Assembly: GCA_028714955.1 (NCBI GenBank)
Contig: JAQTLK010000018.1
Location: 1-32,250 of the forward strand
Length of the DNA stretch: 32,250 nt
Origin: Sulfuricella sp.
Lineage (GTDB): Bacteria; Pseudomonadota; Gammaproteobacteria; Burkholderiales; Sulfuricellaceae
Direction of reading: 5' to 3'
Both the position numbers and the translations under genes were made by a program. Below are positions 1 to 5,497 of the stretch, in pieces (position 1 is the first letter of the stretch; the number at the start of each line of letters is the position of its first letter). The notes beneath the pieces were generated by a model. It was not told where the DNA came from and ran no database searches. It saw nothing but the letters and a program-made list of their open reading frames with translations.

Positions 1-75
1 GAGCAGGCCGGAATTGAATTTGTACCAGCGAAAGCAGGTTTGCGCGTAGTATTTTCCTACACAGCGCCTACATGA
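1..75 (+). CDS. C-terminal fragment of an unidentified protein (possibly XRE-type regulator), cut by window edge
   Basis: An open frame runs from base 1 to a TGA at 73-75 and gives 24 residues ending FSYTAPT. The peptide begins EQAGIEFVPAKAG. This resembles the 'LEAAGIEFI...G' tail common at the end of small XRE-family helix-turn-helix regulators, but the evidence is only this short tail. The reading frame enters from outside the window, so start and length are unknown. It lies outside the proposed left attachment site, so it would belong to the flanking chromosome or a neighbouring element. It could also be a chance open frame. Confidence 0.3.
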   Translation, partial: EQAGIEFVPAKAGLRVVFSYTAPT

Positions 76-87
76 AACCCAGAAAGC

Positions 88-113
88 AAAAAACCCAACC
101 TTGTGAGTTGGGC
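88..113 (-). terminator. Intrinsic terminator, minus strand
   Basis: Read on the minus strand, a perfect 6-bp stem (94-99 with 107-112, loop of 7) is followed by six Ts. It lies about 8 bases beyond the tRNA-3'-end-like sequence at 121-136. It may therefore be the original terminator of the tRNA-Thr gene, displaced by the integrative element. It would also stop leftward transcription from the ribbon-helix-helix gene. Confidence 0.7.
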
Positions 114-120
114 TAATCGC

Positions 121-136
121 TTGTTTCGATGACCGG
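121..136. other. Candidate attL: degenerate copy of the tRNA-Thr 3' end
   Basis: Positions 127-136 (CGATGACCGG) match exactly and in the same orientation bases 6895-6904 inside the tRNA-Thr gene. Over 121-136 versus 6889-6904 the match is 13 of 16. P4-type integrases usually recombine in the T-arm/acceptor part of tRNA genes, which is the part matched here. If correct, the element spans about 127-6904 (6.8 kb). The match is short, so this is a hypothesis supported mainly by the nearby terminator and the arm-type repeats. Confidence 0.4.
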
Positions 137-197
137 CATGAAACAATGGCTGCAGAATGGCTTGTTTGGCTATTGTACGTTTTCGCATTTAACAATG

Positions 198-221
198 TAC
201 CGTCAAATATACCGTCAAATA
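198..221. repeat. Arm-type integrase repeat, left copy
   Basis: Two tandem ACCGTCAA units (199-206 and 211-218) are arranged as in the region upstream of the integrase. The 19-base string CCGTCAAATATACCGTCAA at 200-218 recurs exactly at 6759-6777 in the same orientation. Paired repeats just inside both ends of an element are what integrase arm-binding sites look like. Binding itself is inferred. Confidence 0.5.
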
Positions 222-239
222 TTTTTTTGCATGTATTTG

Positions 240-269
240 CATGTAATCGTTCTCGGTGCGCCGATGCAC
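240..269. repeat. 30-bp direct repeat, copy 1
   Basis: The 30 bases at 240-269 recur identically at 1572-1601. After the repeat the two copies differ by a roughly 20-base gap and then share the string GCCTGTTTTTGT. This looks like a fragment of the mosaic region at 1260-1860 duplicated next to the left end. On the minus strand it encodes part of the relic described at 1428-1652. Confidence 0.7.
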
Positions 270-310
270 CGTGGCCTGTTTTTGTCTTGCCATCATTCGC
301 CACTTTGATC

Positions 311-323
311 GTTACGCCGTAAC
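311..323. repeat. Palindrome GTTAC-N3-GTAAC, copy 1
   Basis: A perfect 13-bp inverted repeat with 3-base centre GCC, overlapping the stop codon of the ribbon-helix-helix gene. It is one of seven copies, all in the first 2.4 kb. Confidence 0.7.
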
Positions 324-563
324 GCTATCGCAATATGATATGTGCTCATCCGCGCTCATGGCTTCCGTCAAACGCGCCTGCTCTTCCATCGCCAGCTTTT
401 CCACCAGTGCAGTAACCGTTACGCCGTAACGAAGCGCCAGCCGTTTTAATGCCAGGTGTGCGCCATGCTCGATTACCAGATTCAGTCTTGATCCCGTACC
501 GTTTTCGTTTTTTAGTCGCTGTTCGCGATACTTTGCTTGCCGTTGTGCATTTGTCATTACCAT
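312..563 (-). CDS. Small ribbon-helix-helix-like DNA-binding protein
   Basis: The 83-residue protein has a basic N-terminus (AQRQAKYREQRLKNENG). After it comes a segment, SRLNLVIEHGAHLALKRLALRYGVTVTALVEKLAMEEQARL, that follows the strand-helix-helix pattern of Arc/MetJ-type repressors. Similar short proteins accompany plasmids and integrative elements. The ATG at 563 is supported by an AGGG-type ribosome site 7 bases upstream on the minus strand. Two GTTAC-N3-GTAAC palindromes lie 17 and 43 bases upstream, one more overlaps the stop codon (311-323), and another lies inside the gene (418-430). Autoregulation through these sites is a reasonable inference but is not shown. Target and partner are unknown. 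Confidence 0.6.
   Translation of the reverse strand: MVMTNAQRQAKYREQRLKNENGTGSRLNLVIEHGAHLALKRLALRYGVTVTALVEKLAMEEQARLTEAMSADEHISYCDSVTA
418..430. repeat. Palindrome GTTAC-N3-GTAAC, copy 2
   Basis: Same 13-bp palindrome with centre GCC, inside the ribbon-helix-helix coding sequence (codons for the VTVT stretch). Confidence 0.7.
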
Positions 564-579
564 GATTTCACCCTGTTTT

Positions 580-592
580 GTTACGCAGTAAC
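580..592. promoter_or_regulatory. Palindrome GTTAC-N3-GTAAC, copy 3 (candidate operator)
   Basis: The palindrome, centre GCA, lies 17 bases upstream of the ATG of the divergently read gene at 312-563. With the copy at 606-618 it forms a pair 26 bases apart centre to centre, which places both on the same face region of the helix near the promoter. Operator function is inferred from position. Confidence 0.55.
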
Positions 593-605
593 GGCAATGT
601 ATAGC

Positions 606-618
606 GTTACTCTGTAAC
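606..618. promoter_or_regulatory. Palindrome GTTAC-N3-GTAAC, copy 4 (candidate operator)
   Basis: Second palindrome (centre TCT) upstream of the ribbon-helix-helix gene, 26 bases from copy 3. The pair brackets the probable promoter. Confidence 0.55.
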
Positions 619-642
619 GGTCAATGGCAAATATTCAGGCGA

Positions 643-667
643 TAAAAAAACCCGGCGCATGGCCGGG
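643..667 (-). terminator. Intrinsic terminator, minus strand
   Basis: On the minus strand a 6-bp all-GC stem (CCCGGC with GCCGGG, loop of 5; 651-656 with 662-667) is followed by seven Ts (650-644). It directly follows the small interrupted reading frame at 676-783 and would insulate the ribbon-helix-helix gene from transcription coming from the right. Confidence 0.75.
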
Positions 668-675
668 GTGTGTTA

Positions 676-783
676 TCAAACCCGCTTCAATAATTCCCGC
701 TGTTCTCTCAGCATCGCATTCACGCTTTTGGAAAGCTCGCGCATTTATCTGCTTTTATCTACCTTCTTCGGTTTGGTTGCCAT
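676..783 (-). pseudogene. Tiny gene interrupted by an in-frame stop
   Basis: On the minus strand an ATG at 783 follows an AAGGA ribosome site with a 9-base gap. Twelve codons (MATKPKKVDKSR) run to a TAA, and the very next codon in the same frame is ATG, starting MRELSKSVNAMLREQRELLKRV before a TGA. Without the single stop this would be one basic, helical 35-residue protein. An intrinsic terminator follows immediately. Either a nonsense mutation has split a small gene or two mini-ORFs are coupled through TAA-ATG. The function is not recognised. Confidence 0.35.
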
Positions 784-881
784 CTTTCATCGTCCTTATT
801 CAATCATTCCATAACTACAGATTTATGGAGCCGTAGTTACACGTCCGATTTCCCTCATGGCTACCCAGCTCTTTTTAGCCC

Positions 882-1058
882 TTACCCCCTTCTGTGCGCA
901 TAGTGTGAACGGCTGTTGAAATCCGCGTAAATATGGCCGTAAAGGCGTTTCTGGCGCTTCCTTGTGGGTTTACCCATCCTAACCCACTCCACGCGATTGT
1001 GGGCTGTTTGCGCCTTCTGGTCGATGGTTCCCTGCTGTGTGGAGTCCAATTGTTCCAT
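882..1058 (-). CDS. Possible 58-residue basic protein, unrecognised
   Basis: A minus-strand frame from an ATG at 1058 to a TAA at 882 encodes 58 residues, including the strongly basic stretch MGKPTRKRQKRLYGHIYADF. The composition looks more protein-like than the competing frames here, but I see no convincing ribosome site and recognise no family. The ATG coincides with the left edge of the 91-bp duplication, so the true N-terminus may have been lost or altered by the repeat. Confidence 0.2.
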   Translation of the reverse strand: MEQLDSTQQGTIDQKAQTAHNRVEWVRMGKPTRKRQKRLYGHIYADFNSRSHYAHRRG

Positions 1059-1148
1059 CGTGGCACCATAGGAGATTCGTTACTGCGTAACATCACGGCA
1101 CGGCAATCAGATTCAGCTTCATAGGCTGATAGTAACCGTCACCACTGT
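1058..1148. repeat. 91-bp perfect direct repeat, copy 1
   Basis: The 91 bases are identical to 1163-1253 (period 105). Each copy holds one GTTAC-TGC-GTAAC palindrome (here 1079-1091) and a GTAAC half site near its right end. The 14 bases between the copies extend a 15-bp tandem (TCACCACTGTCGTGG twice). Complete identity points to a recent duplication. Confidence 0.85.
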
Positions 1149-1162
1149 CGTGGTCACCACTG

Positions 1163-1253
1163 TCGTGGCACCATAGGAGATTCGTTACTGCGTAACATCA
1201 CGGCACGGCAATCAGATTCAGCTTCATAGGCTGATAGTAACCGTCACCACTGT
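1163..1253. repeat. 91-bp perfect direct repeat, copy 2
   Basis: Second copy, with its own 13-bp palindrome at 1184-1196. The duplication doubles the number of candidate binding sites here without adding coding capacity. Confidence 0.85.
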
Positions 1254-1310
1254 GCACGTGTTCATGCCGTTGCCGCTGAGTTGGCGAATATGCCGCTTGG
1301 TGGTGCTATG

Positions 1311-1338
1311 TATCGGTGTGCAAATTTGCACACCGATA
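1311..1338. repeat. 28-bp perfect palindrome, core TGCAAATTTGCA
   Basis: Every base of the left arm (1311-1324) pairs with the right arm (1325-1338), with no loop. The arm outside the shared core is TATCGGTG, different from the other three palindromes. Confidence 0.85.
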
Positions 1339-1435
1339 TTGCTCCTGTTTCGCAAACAGAAGCCGCCACACAACGGAGTGCTGTTGCAGCTGAGTTGGCG
1401 AATATGCAACAAGGCCAGCGCACCGACTTAATACC

Positions 1436-1453
1436 TTCTGCAAATTTGCAGAA
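1436..1453. repeat. 18-bp perfect palindrome, core TGCAAATTTGCA
   Basis: TTCTGCAAATTTGCAGAA is perfectly self-complementary. The arm TTC differs from the other copies. Confidence 0.8.
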
Positions 1454-1495
1454 TGTCTCGCAAACCCTCAAGCGATACGGGCGTTGTTATCAAGT

Positions 1496-1507
1496 TGCAA
1501 ATTTGCA
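1496..1507. repeat. 12-bp palindrome TGCAAATTTGCA (core only)
   Basis: The shared core without extended arms, between the two others on the left and the copy at 1739. Confidence 0.7.
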
Positions 1508-1571
1508 TCTTGATTTTTCCATTCACCACGTCCCGCCAATCCTCAAGCGATACGGTGTCGAGCAGCACGCC

Positions 1572-1601
1572 CATGTAATCGTTCTCGGTGCGCCGATGCA
1601 C
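1572..1601. repeat. 30-bp direct repeat, copy 2
   Basis: Identical to 240-269. This copy sits in the longer, more complete context of the minus-strand relic and is probably the source copy. Confidence 0.7.
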
Positions 1602-1738
1602 AGCCGTGCCCTTGATATATTCCGCCTGTTTTTGTTGTGTCGATGAACCTTAAACGACGTCACCTGGATGCAACACAACGGAGTGCCATTGCCGCTGAGT
1701 TGGCGAATATGCAACAAGGCCAGCGCGCAGACTTATCA

Positions 1739-1760
1739 AGACATGCAAATTTGCATGTCT
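1739..1760. repeat. 22-bp perfect palindrome, core TGCAAATTTGCA
   Basis: Arms AGACA and TGTCT flank the shared core and pair perfectly. The tandem TTTGCATGTA at 226-245 resembles its right half. Confidence 0.8.
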
Positions 1761-1855
1761 CACTAGTTACCCGCGAAGAAGCCGCCACCCTGCTGAACGT
1801 ATCACCAAGGGCGGTTACTACAGCGGCATTCCGGCATGGCGTTGCTGGTTGATTT

Positions 1856-1893
1856 ATGCCAGGTGTGCGCCAGCCGTCTCGCGCGCGCGCGCG
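1856..1893. repeat. Fragment of the RHH gene (17 bp) followed by (CG)7 tract
   Basis: ATGCCAGGTGTGCGCCA at 1856-1872 is identical to 449-465 inside the ribbon-helix-helix gene, so this stretch carries a small copied fragment of it. A few bases on, 1880-1893 is a perfect alternating CG run of seven dinucleotides, a sequence that can adopt Z-DNA under supercoiling. Confidence 0.5.
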
Positions 1894-1960
1894 TGAATTT
1901 CCGTAAGTTTTTTTGAAAAGGACTGCACGCCCGGTGGCCGAAGTGAAAGCCGTGGGGATT

Positions 1961-2656
1961 TCATGCCCTTACCCCCGGCCATCGTTCCAGCCCGCCACGT
2001 CTATCTGGATCATCAGGCCCAGGTGCATAGCCTTCACAGCGCCGGGGAATGTCCCGCACAGGTTCATATCCGCGCCGCGCCCCTACAGCCTGCCACGCCG
2101 CACACTTCCCGCCTGGTGAGAGATTGGCGCATTGATCGCAGCGCCGCCGGTCATCATGGTCAAGGGTTATGCCTTGTTCCTCAGCCATCGCCCGGTAACT
2201 CAACAATGCCGCGCCAACATCCCATAGCGCCAGATCAAGGGCTTCGGCGTGTTCCTCATGGGTGAAGGCGTAGGCAGCGCCCACCGCCGCCACCAGCGCC
2301 CGCAATTCGGTTTCCTGTTCTGGCGTTGCCGTTACCGCGTAACGCTCCGGCATCGGTTCCGCCGCTATCGCGTCCGGGTGCCGTTCCAGAATCTCGGCAT
2401 GGGTCGCCTCGGGACAGCAAGCCACTTCCAGCGGATCGCGGTCGGGGTAGTGAATCCTCCACCAGCGAGAAGCGGTCGCCGTATCGCCAGCGCCGACTTT
2501 CAGCACGTCAACAATTTCCGCCTTGCGCTCGCGGATCACGGCCAGCCACCGATTCACCGCCGCGCCGTCGCCGGTTGCCTTGATGTTGCCGGTAGGGGAA
2601 AGCGCCAGCCTCACCCCGTCCGCTTGCGCCTCACGGATGATGGTCGCCGGGGTCAT
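1961..2656 (-). CDS. Element protein with TubC-like N-terminus and C-terminal cysteine cluster
   Basis: The protein has 231 residues. The first ~50 (MTPATIIREAQADGVRLALSPTGNIKATGDGAAVNRWLAVIRERKAEIVDVLK) resemble the TubC N-terminal docking fold. This fold is also found as a stand-alone N-terminal module in proteins encoded beside primases of integrative elements. The C-terminal 55 residues hold a CDQC...GKC...RRC pattern, a plausible metal site, in a highly charged tail. The ATG overlaps the primase stop in an ATGA arrangement, so the two are translationally coupled and probably work together. A GTTAC-CGC-GTAAC palindrome (2331-2343) lies inside the gene. Function is unknown; an accessory role in replication is only inferred from the neighbour. 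Confidence 0.6.
   Translation of the reverse strand: MTPATIIREAQADGVRLALSPTGNIKATGDGAAVNRWLAVIRERKAEIVDVLKVGAGDTATASRWWRIHYPDRDPLEVACCPEATHAEILERHPDAIAAEPMPERYAVTATPEQETELRALVAAVGAAYAFTHEEHAEALDLALWDVGAALLSYRAMAEEQGITLDHDDRRRCDQCANLSPGGKCAAWQAVGARRGYEPVRDIPRRCEGYAPGPDDPDRRGGLERWPGVRA
2331..2343. repeat. Palindrome GTTAC-N3-GTAAC, copy 7
   Basis: The seventh and rightmost copy (centre CGC), within the coding sequence of the 231-residue protein. I found no full copies in the chromosomal part of the window. Confidence 0.6.
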
Positions 2657-4971
2657 ATCTCCACCTCCACCGCGCCCGGATTTTGCTGAAGGTGCTCAAT
2701 TTCTCCGAAGGCGCTCACCTCTTTTTGTTGGGCATCTTCGGCATTTTTGAGCATCTTCGCGTTTTCAAGGATCGCTTTCGCTGCTTCCTGCCCGGGCATC
2801 CGCCATACCCATCCGGCTTTCATGCCTTCTTTCACTGGCTCAATCCCAAGCGCCTTTTGCGCCCGCCGGATCGTTGCCCAGGAATACCCCGCGCCATCTG
2901 CATCCGCCTTGATGGTCTTGGTTGGTAGCGGCCCATCCGCCAGCAAGTCGGCAAGGAATCGCTTGGCATCGGCCAGGGTGCCGCCCTCGCCATCGTCGCC
3001 GGTCGCGTCCGCCGTTGCCAGCAGTTCCCGCGCCGCGCCTTCCACCGCCTCTCCCCACAGCACAGACGATGCGAAGATGCCCGGATGCGTTTTCAATTCG
3101 GCCTGGTGCAGGTCGTATTCAAAGCCGCCGTCATCCGGCCCGATGTTGGATTTTGCTCGGCAGAAAAGCCGCACGGTGCGCCCGTCCTCGCCTTCCTCCT
3201 GGTGCTTCGCTGCCACCAATACCACGCGGGCAAGTGCGCCGAATGCCAGACTTCCGGTCAATCGCTCTACCGGATCGCGCCCGCCGGTTCCCTTGGAAAA
3301 GTGCGTGATTCCCAACAGGGCGCAGCGCATCGAAGCGGCCAGATCAACCAGCGGTTGCAGTCCGCGCCGCACCTCTGCATTCTTGTGACTGTCTCCGGCA
3401 ATGGCCGAAACGACAGGATCAACGATCAGCAATTTCACCCCACCGATTTCCGCCAGCTTGCGCCGCAGCGGTTCCATGTCGCGGGCAGGATCGAAGGCTC
3501 GCCGCTCGTTGCCTTCCCGGATATCGGCAATGAAATAGACGCGGGACAGATCAGCGCCCGACAGGGCCAGCCGGGGAATCAAGGTGTCGGCGGGATCGTC
3601 CTCGCCGCTCCATATCACCACGTTCCCGGCAATGGATCGGGTGCCGTCCGGCCAGCGTCCTCCCGTTGTCACGGTCGCGGCCAATGCCATCGCAATCGTC
3701 GTCTTGCCGGTGCCCGGTGCGCCCCCAAAGACGTGCATCTTGCCCGCCGCCAGCCAGCCATCCCAAAGCCATGCAATCGCTTCGGGTGTCACGTCAGATG
3801 CCCGGATCAGGCTCACGTCCCGCGCATACTCGCCCGCTGGCGCGTCATCGTTGCCGGGTTGATGCTCACCCCTTGCCGGTGCCGCCGCGCTCGTTATGGC
3901 CTGCTTTACGGCTCCCAGCCCATGCAATGCCTCGTAGTCATTCCAGTCTGATGGGGGATGATCTACAGCAAGTTCGGCATCAGTGAATGGCGGTAACGCC
4001 ACCTTGCCACCGATTGCATGAGCCGCTTCATTGGCTTTTTTCTGCCCGGTGCCGGACTTGTCCAGATCACCACCGATGATGATCTCGGCATGGGGGCACT
4101 TCTCGCGCCATGCCTTTGCGACATGGATCAGATTACCGGCATCAATCGCGGCTACCGTTTGAGCGTTGGTTGCCTTCCGGACTGTTCCCGCTGTTGCGAA
4201 GCCTTCATCAATGATGATCTTGCCGGTGTAGTCAGCAGGGATTTTTCCGCCAGTTAGAGGAATGAACAGCCCTTGTTTGCCCAGCCCCTTGATCAGCGAT
4301 TTCCGGCCCTGTTCATCAATCGCCTGTAGTCCGCGAAGCTCGCCGCTGATGTTGTACAGGGGAAGCAACAGCATCTTGCCAGTGAGCTCCACCAGTTCGC
4401 CGTTATCGTTGGTTGTCCAGAACCAGCCCTTGCACTCGGCAGCATGGGCGAATTGCATCCGGCCAGGTTGAGGTGCTATGTGCTTTTTCTCGCTGTACTC
4501 ATGGATCGTGCAGGCCTGGGCCTTGTCCCAAATGATTGCTGATTGCTTCGCGGCCTGGTCAGCTTTCGCTTGACGTGCTGCTTCGGCTTCCTGTTGCTGG
4601 TGTTGACGTTCTGCCAGTTTGGCGGGGTCAGGCGCTTGACGTTGGCCGGTGCCATTGAACTGGAAGCCATGTTGCTGGGCCTCAAAGATCAGTGTACCTA
4701 TGCCGATTCCGCCACTGGGTTTGATGCTCTTCCAGACGGCTTTAGCGGCCTTCGGGTTGTATGTGGCGTCTTGACTGCTCCATTCGTTCCACAGATCAAA
4801 GCCGCCATCAGCAAGTTCTGATTTAACAGCCATGCCCATGTTCAACCAAACATCACGATCATGGGACGGCACGAAGGAAAGGGCGGTGCGGATTGTGTTA
4901 AAATTCAGGCTATCGAAAGCAGCATAGCCCGTATCCAGGTTGGCCCCTGGTGCGGGTTTTTTTATGTGCAT
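2653..4971 (-). CDS. Toprim primase / RepA-like AAA ATPase fusion
   Basis: This 772-residue protein is probably the replication enzyme of the integrative element. In order: a PriCT_2-type domain at ~25-85 (IRTALSF...WLNMGMAVKSEL...WSSQDATYNPKAAKAVW); a charged coiled linker at ~115-145; a Toprim primase domain at ~210-335 with the acidic residues of IIIDEG (E256) and GDLDKSG (D302, D304); a RecA/RepA-type ATPase at ~400-620 with Walker A GAPGTGKT (417-424) and Walker B LLIVDP (514-519); and a winged-helix-like tail at ~665-725. The ATG at 4971 is fixed by AAGGAG 7 bases upstream on the minus strand. It follows the AlpA-like gene by 11 bases and overlaps the next gene by 4, so the three form an operon. 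The N-terminal codons contain a strong hairpin (4928-4963). Confidence 0.85.
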   Translation of the reverse strand: MHIKKPAPGANLDTGYAAFDSLNFNTIRTALSFVPSHDRDVWLNMGMAVKSELADGGFDLWNEWSSQDATYNPKAAKAVWKSIKPSGGIGIGTLIFEAQQHGFQFNGTGQRQAPDPAKLAERQHQQQEAEAARQAKADQAAKQSAIIWDKAQACTIHEYSEKKHIAPQPGRMQFAHAAECKGWFWTTNDNGELVELTGKMLLLPLYNISGELRGLQAIDEQGRKSLIKGLGKQGLFIPLTGGKIPADYTGKIIIDEGFATAGTVRKATNAQTVAAIDAGNLIHVAKAWREKCPHAEIIIGGDLDKSGTGQKKANEAAHAIGGKVALPPFTDAELAVDHPPSDWNDYEALHGLGAVKQAITSAAAPARGEHQPGNDDAPAGEYARDVSLIRASDVTPEAIAWLWDGWLAAGKMHVFGGAPGTGKTTIAMALAATVTTGGRWPDGTRSIAGNVVIWSGEDDPADTLIPRLALSGADLSRVYFIADIREGNERRAFDPARDMEPLRRKLAEIGGVKLLIVDPVVSAIAGDSHKNAEVRRGLQPLVDLAASMRCALLGITHFSKGTGGRDPVERLTGSLAFGALARVVLVAAKHQEEGEDGRTVRLFCRAKSNIGPDDGGFEYDLHQAELKTHPGIFASSVLWGEAVEGAARELLATADATGDDGEGGTLADAKRFLADLLADGPLPTKTIKADADGAGYSWATIRRAQKALGIEPVKEGMKAGWVWRMPGQEAAKAILENAKMLKNAEDAQQKEVSAFGEIEHLQQNPGAVEVEI
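4928..4963 (+). terminator. Terminator-like hairpin antisense to the primase start
   Basis: On the plus strand a two-part stem (4928-4931 with 4953-4956; 4935-4939 with 4946-4950; loop of 6) is followed by seven Ts. It lies within codons ~3-15 of the primase gene. It could end an antisense transcript or fold in the primase mRNA just after the start codon. The arrangement recalls the C4/CI-type antisense immunity RNAs upstream of P1 and P4 replication genes, but I cannot verify that match by eye. Confidence 0.45.
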
Positions 4972-4982
4972 GATTTCGCTCC

Positions 4983-5216
4983 TTATGCTGAAAACGTAGC
5001 GATAAGAGAACGAATAGAATCAACTCGCCATGCGGTTGTTCTTGGCCCTAACTTGACGGGGGCGGGGTATCGGCCTGATTTACAGCCTGCCCACCATGTG
5101 GATTTTGAAACGGGGATTACAGCGAGAACTTGCGGAAGTCTGACATAGCCTTCATCAGGAAGCGAAGGCGGTAATGCGGATTTAGTGCGGGGTAGCGTTA
5201 CTTGGGTGTCTGGCAT
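4983..5216 (-). CDS. AlpA-family excisionase/transcriptional regulator
   Basis: The 77-residue protein contains the AlpA/MerR-like winged helix from ~22 onward: GYVRLPQVLAVIPVSKSTWWAGCKSGRYPAPVKLGPRTTAWRVDSIRSLIA. The conserved features are a 'R-pqVl...S-stw' recognition helix, 'G-yP-Pvklg-R-taWr' wing and a hydrophobic end. In P4-type elements such proteins activate integrase expression and promote excision. The ATG at 5216 has GAGG 11 bases upstream on the minus strand. The gene ends inside the ribosome site of the primase, so translation is coupled. The first ~20 residues are a non-conserved extension. Confidence 0.85.
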   Translation of the reverse strand: MPDTQVTLPRTKSALPPSLPDEGYVRLPQVLAVIPVSKSTWWAGCKSGRYPAPVKLGPRTTAWRVDSIRSLIATFSA

Positions 5217-5254
5217 GATGAAAGCCTCTAAATTGCTTTCGTGCCGTCCTAATC

Positions 5255-5306
5255 AAAAAGGCGACAACGAAAGCGTTTAATAAATAAAATCGCTTTTGTC
5301 GTCGCC
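5255..5306 (-). terminator. Long-stem intrinsic terminator downstream of the integrase
   Basis: A near-perfect 16-bp inverted repeat (5260-5275 with 5291-5306, 15-base AT-rich loop, two imperfect pairs) is followed on the minus strand by TTTTT. It lies about 190 bases beyond the integrase stop and just upstream of the AlpA-like gene, so it would separate the integrase transcript from the replication operon. The rest of the 5217-5497 gap shows no gene. A TATAAT on the plus strand at 5490-5495 leads to no reading frame. Confidence 0.6.
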
Positions 5307-5497
5307 ATCACTGTCAGTTTGGCCCCGTACTTAATGAGGGGTCGCGTGATTATTTCCTGGATTTACAGGACTGTTCCTTCGTTCTTCGCAGAGTCGCAAT
5401 TTTAATGCGGCGTACCGTTGAAGCGGTCGGGTATTAGGGCTACTTTTTTTAGTTTCGCACAAATGATAATCCAGTGCAAACCATTAGCGTATAATAC

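Larger units (their letters stand above)
1428..1652 (-). pseudogene. Relic of a prophage-type protein (YMGVLLDTVSLEDWRDVV motif), startless
   Basis: A minus-strand frame free of stops from about 1652 to a TAA at 1428-1430 reads QQKQAEYIKGTAVHRRTENDYMGVLLDTVSLEDWRDVVNGKIKMQ. It then repeats part of itself as TPVSLEGLRDIL. The first block resembles a conserved hypothetical protein seen near prophage genes. I recognise the pattern but can assign no function. No start codon with a ribosome site is present and a stop lies immediately upstream, so this is a fragment. It overlaps the plus-strand relics and contains one copy of the 30-bp repeat. Confidence 0.35.
1263..1852 (+). pseudogene. Degenerate tandem fragments of a ParB/DNA-methylase-type linker sequence
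   Basis: On the plus strand three partial copies follow each other, each containing AAELANM (around 1272, 1388 and 1692). The best copy reads ATQRSAIAAELANMQQGQRADL...REEAATLLNVSPRAVTTA and then drifts out of phase to a stop at 1850-1852. The pattern '(S/T)QRa-aA-LANM...EAA-LLNVS-R-V' is familiar from ParB-like and prophage DNA-methyltransferase-associated proteins. The copies are truncated and joined at perfect palindromes with the core TGCAAATTTGCA, whose codons read Ala-Asn-Leu. No complete gene is present, so I call these relics. A short expressed repeat peptide cannot be excluded. Confidence 0.4.

Noticed and set aside
624..836. 70-codon plus-strand frame
   Set aside because: It runs through the minus-strand terminator and the small minus-strand gene, and its translation is not protein-like.
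1058..1253. CRISPR array
   Set aside because: Only two copies of a 91-bp repeat with a 14-base spacer and no cas genes. The size and number do not fit.
5490..5495. Perfect TATAAT on the plus strand near the integrase end
   Set aside because: No good -35 box at the proper distance and no plus-strand gene downstream, so not called as a promoter.
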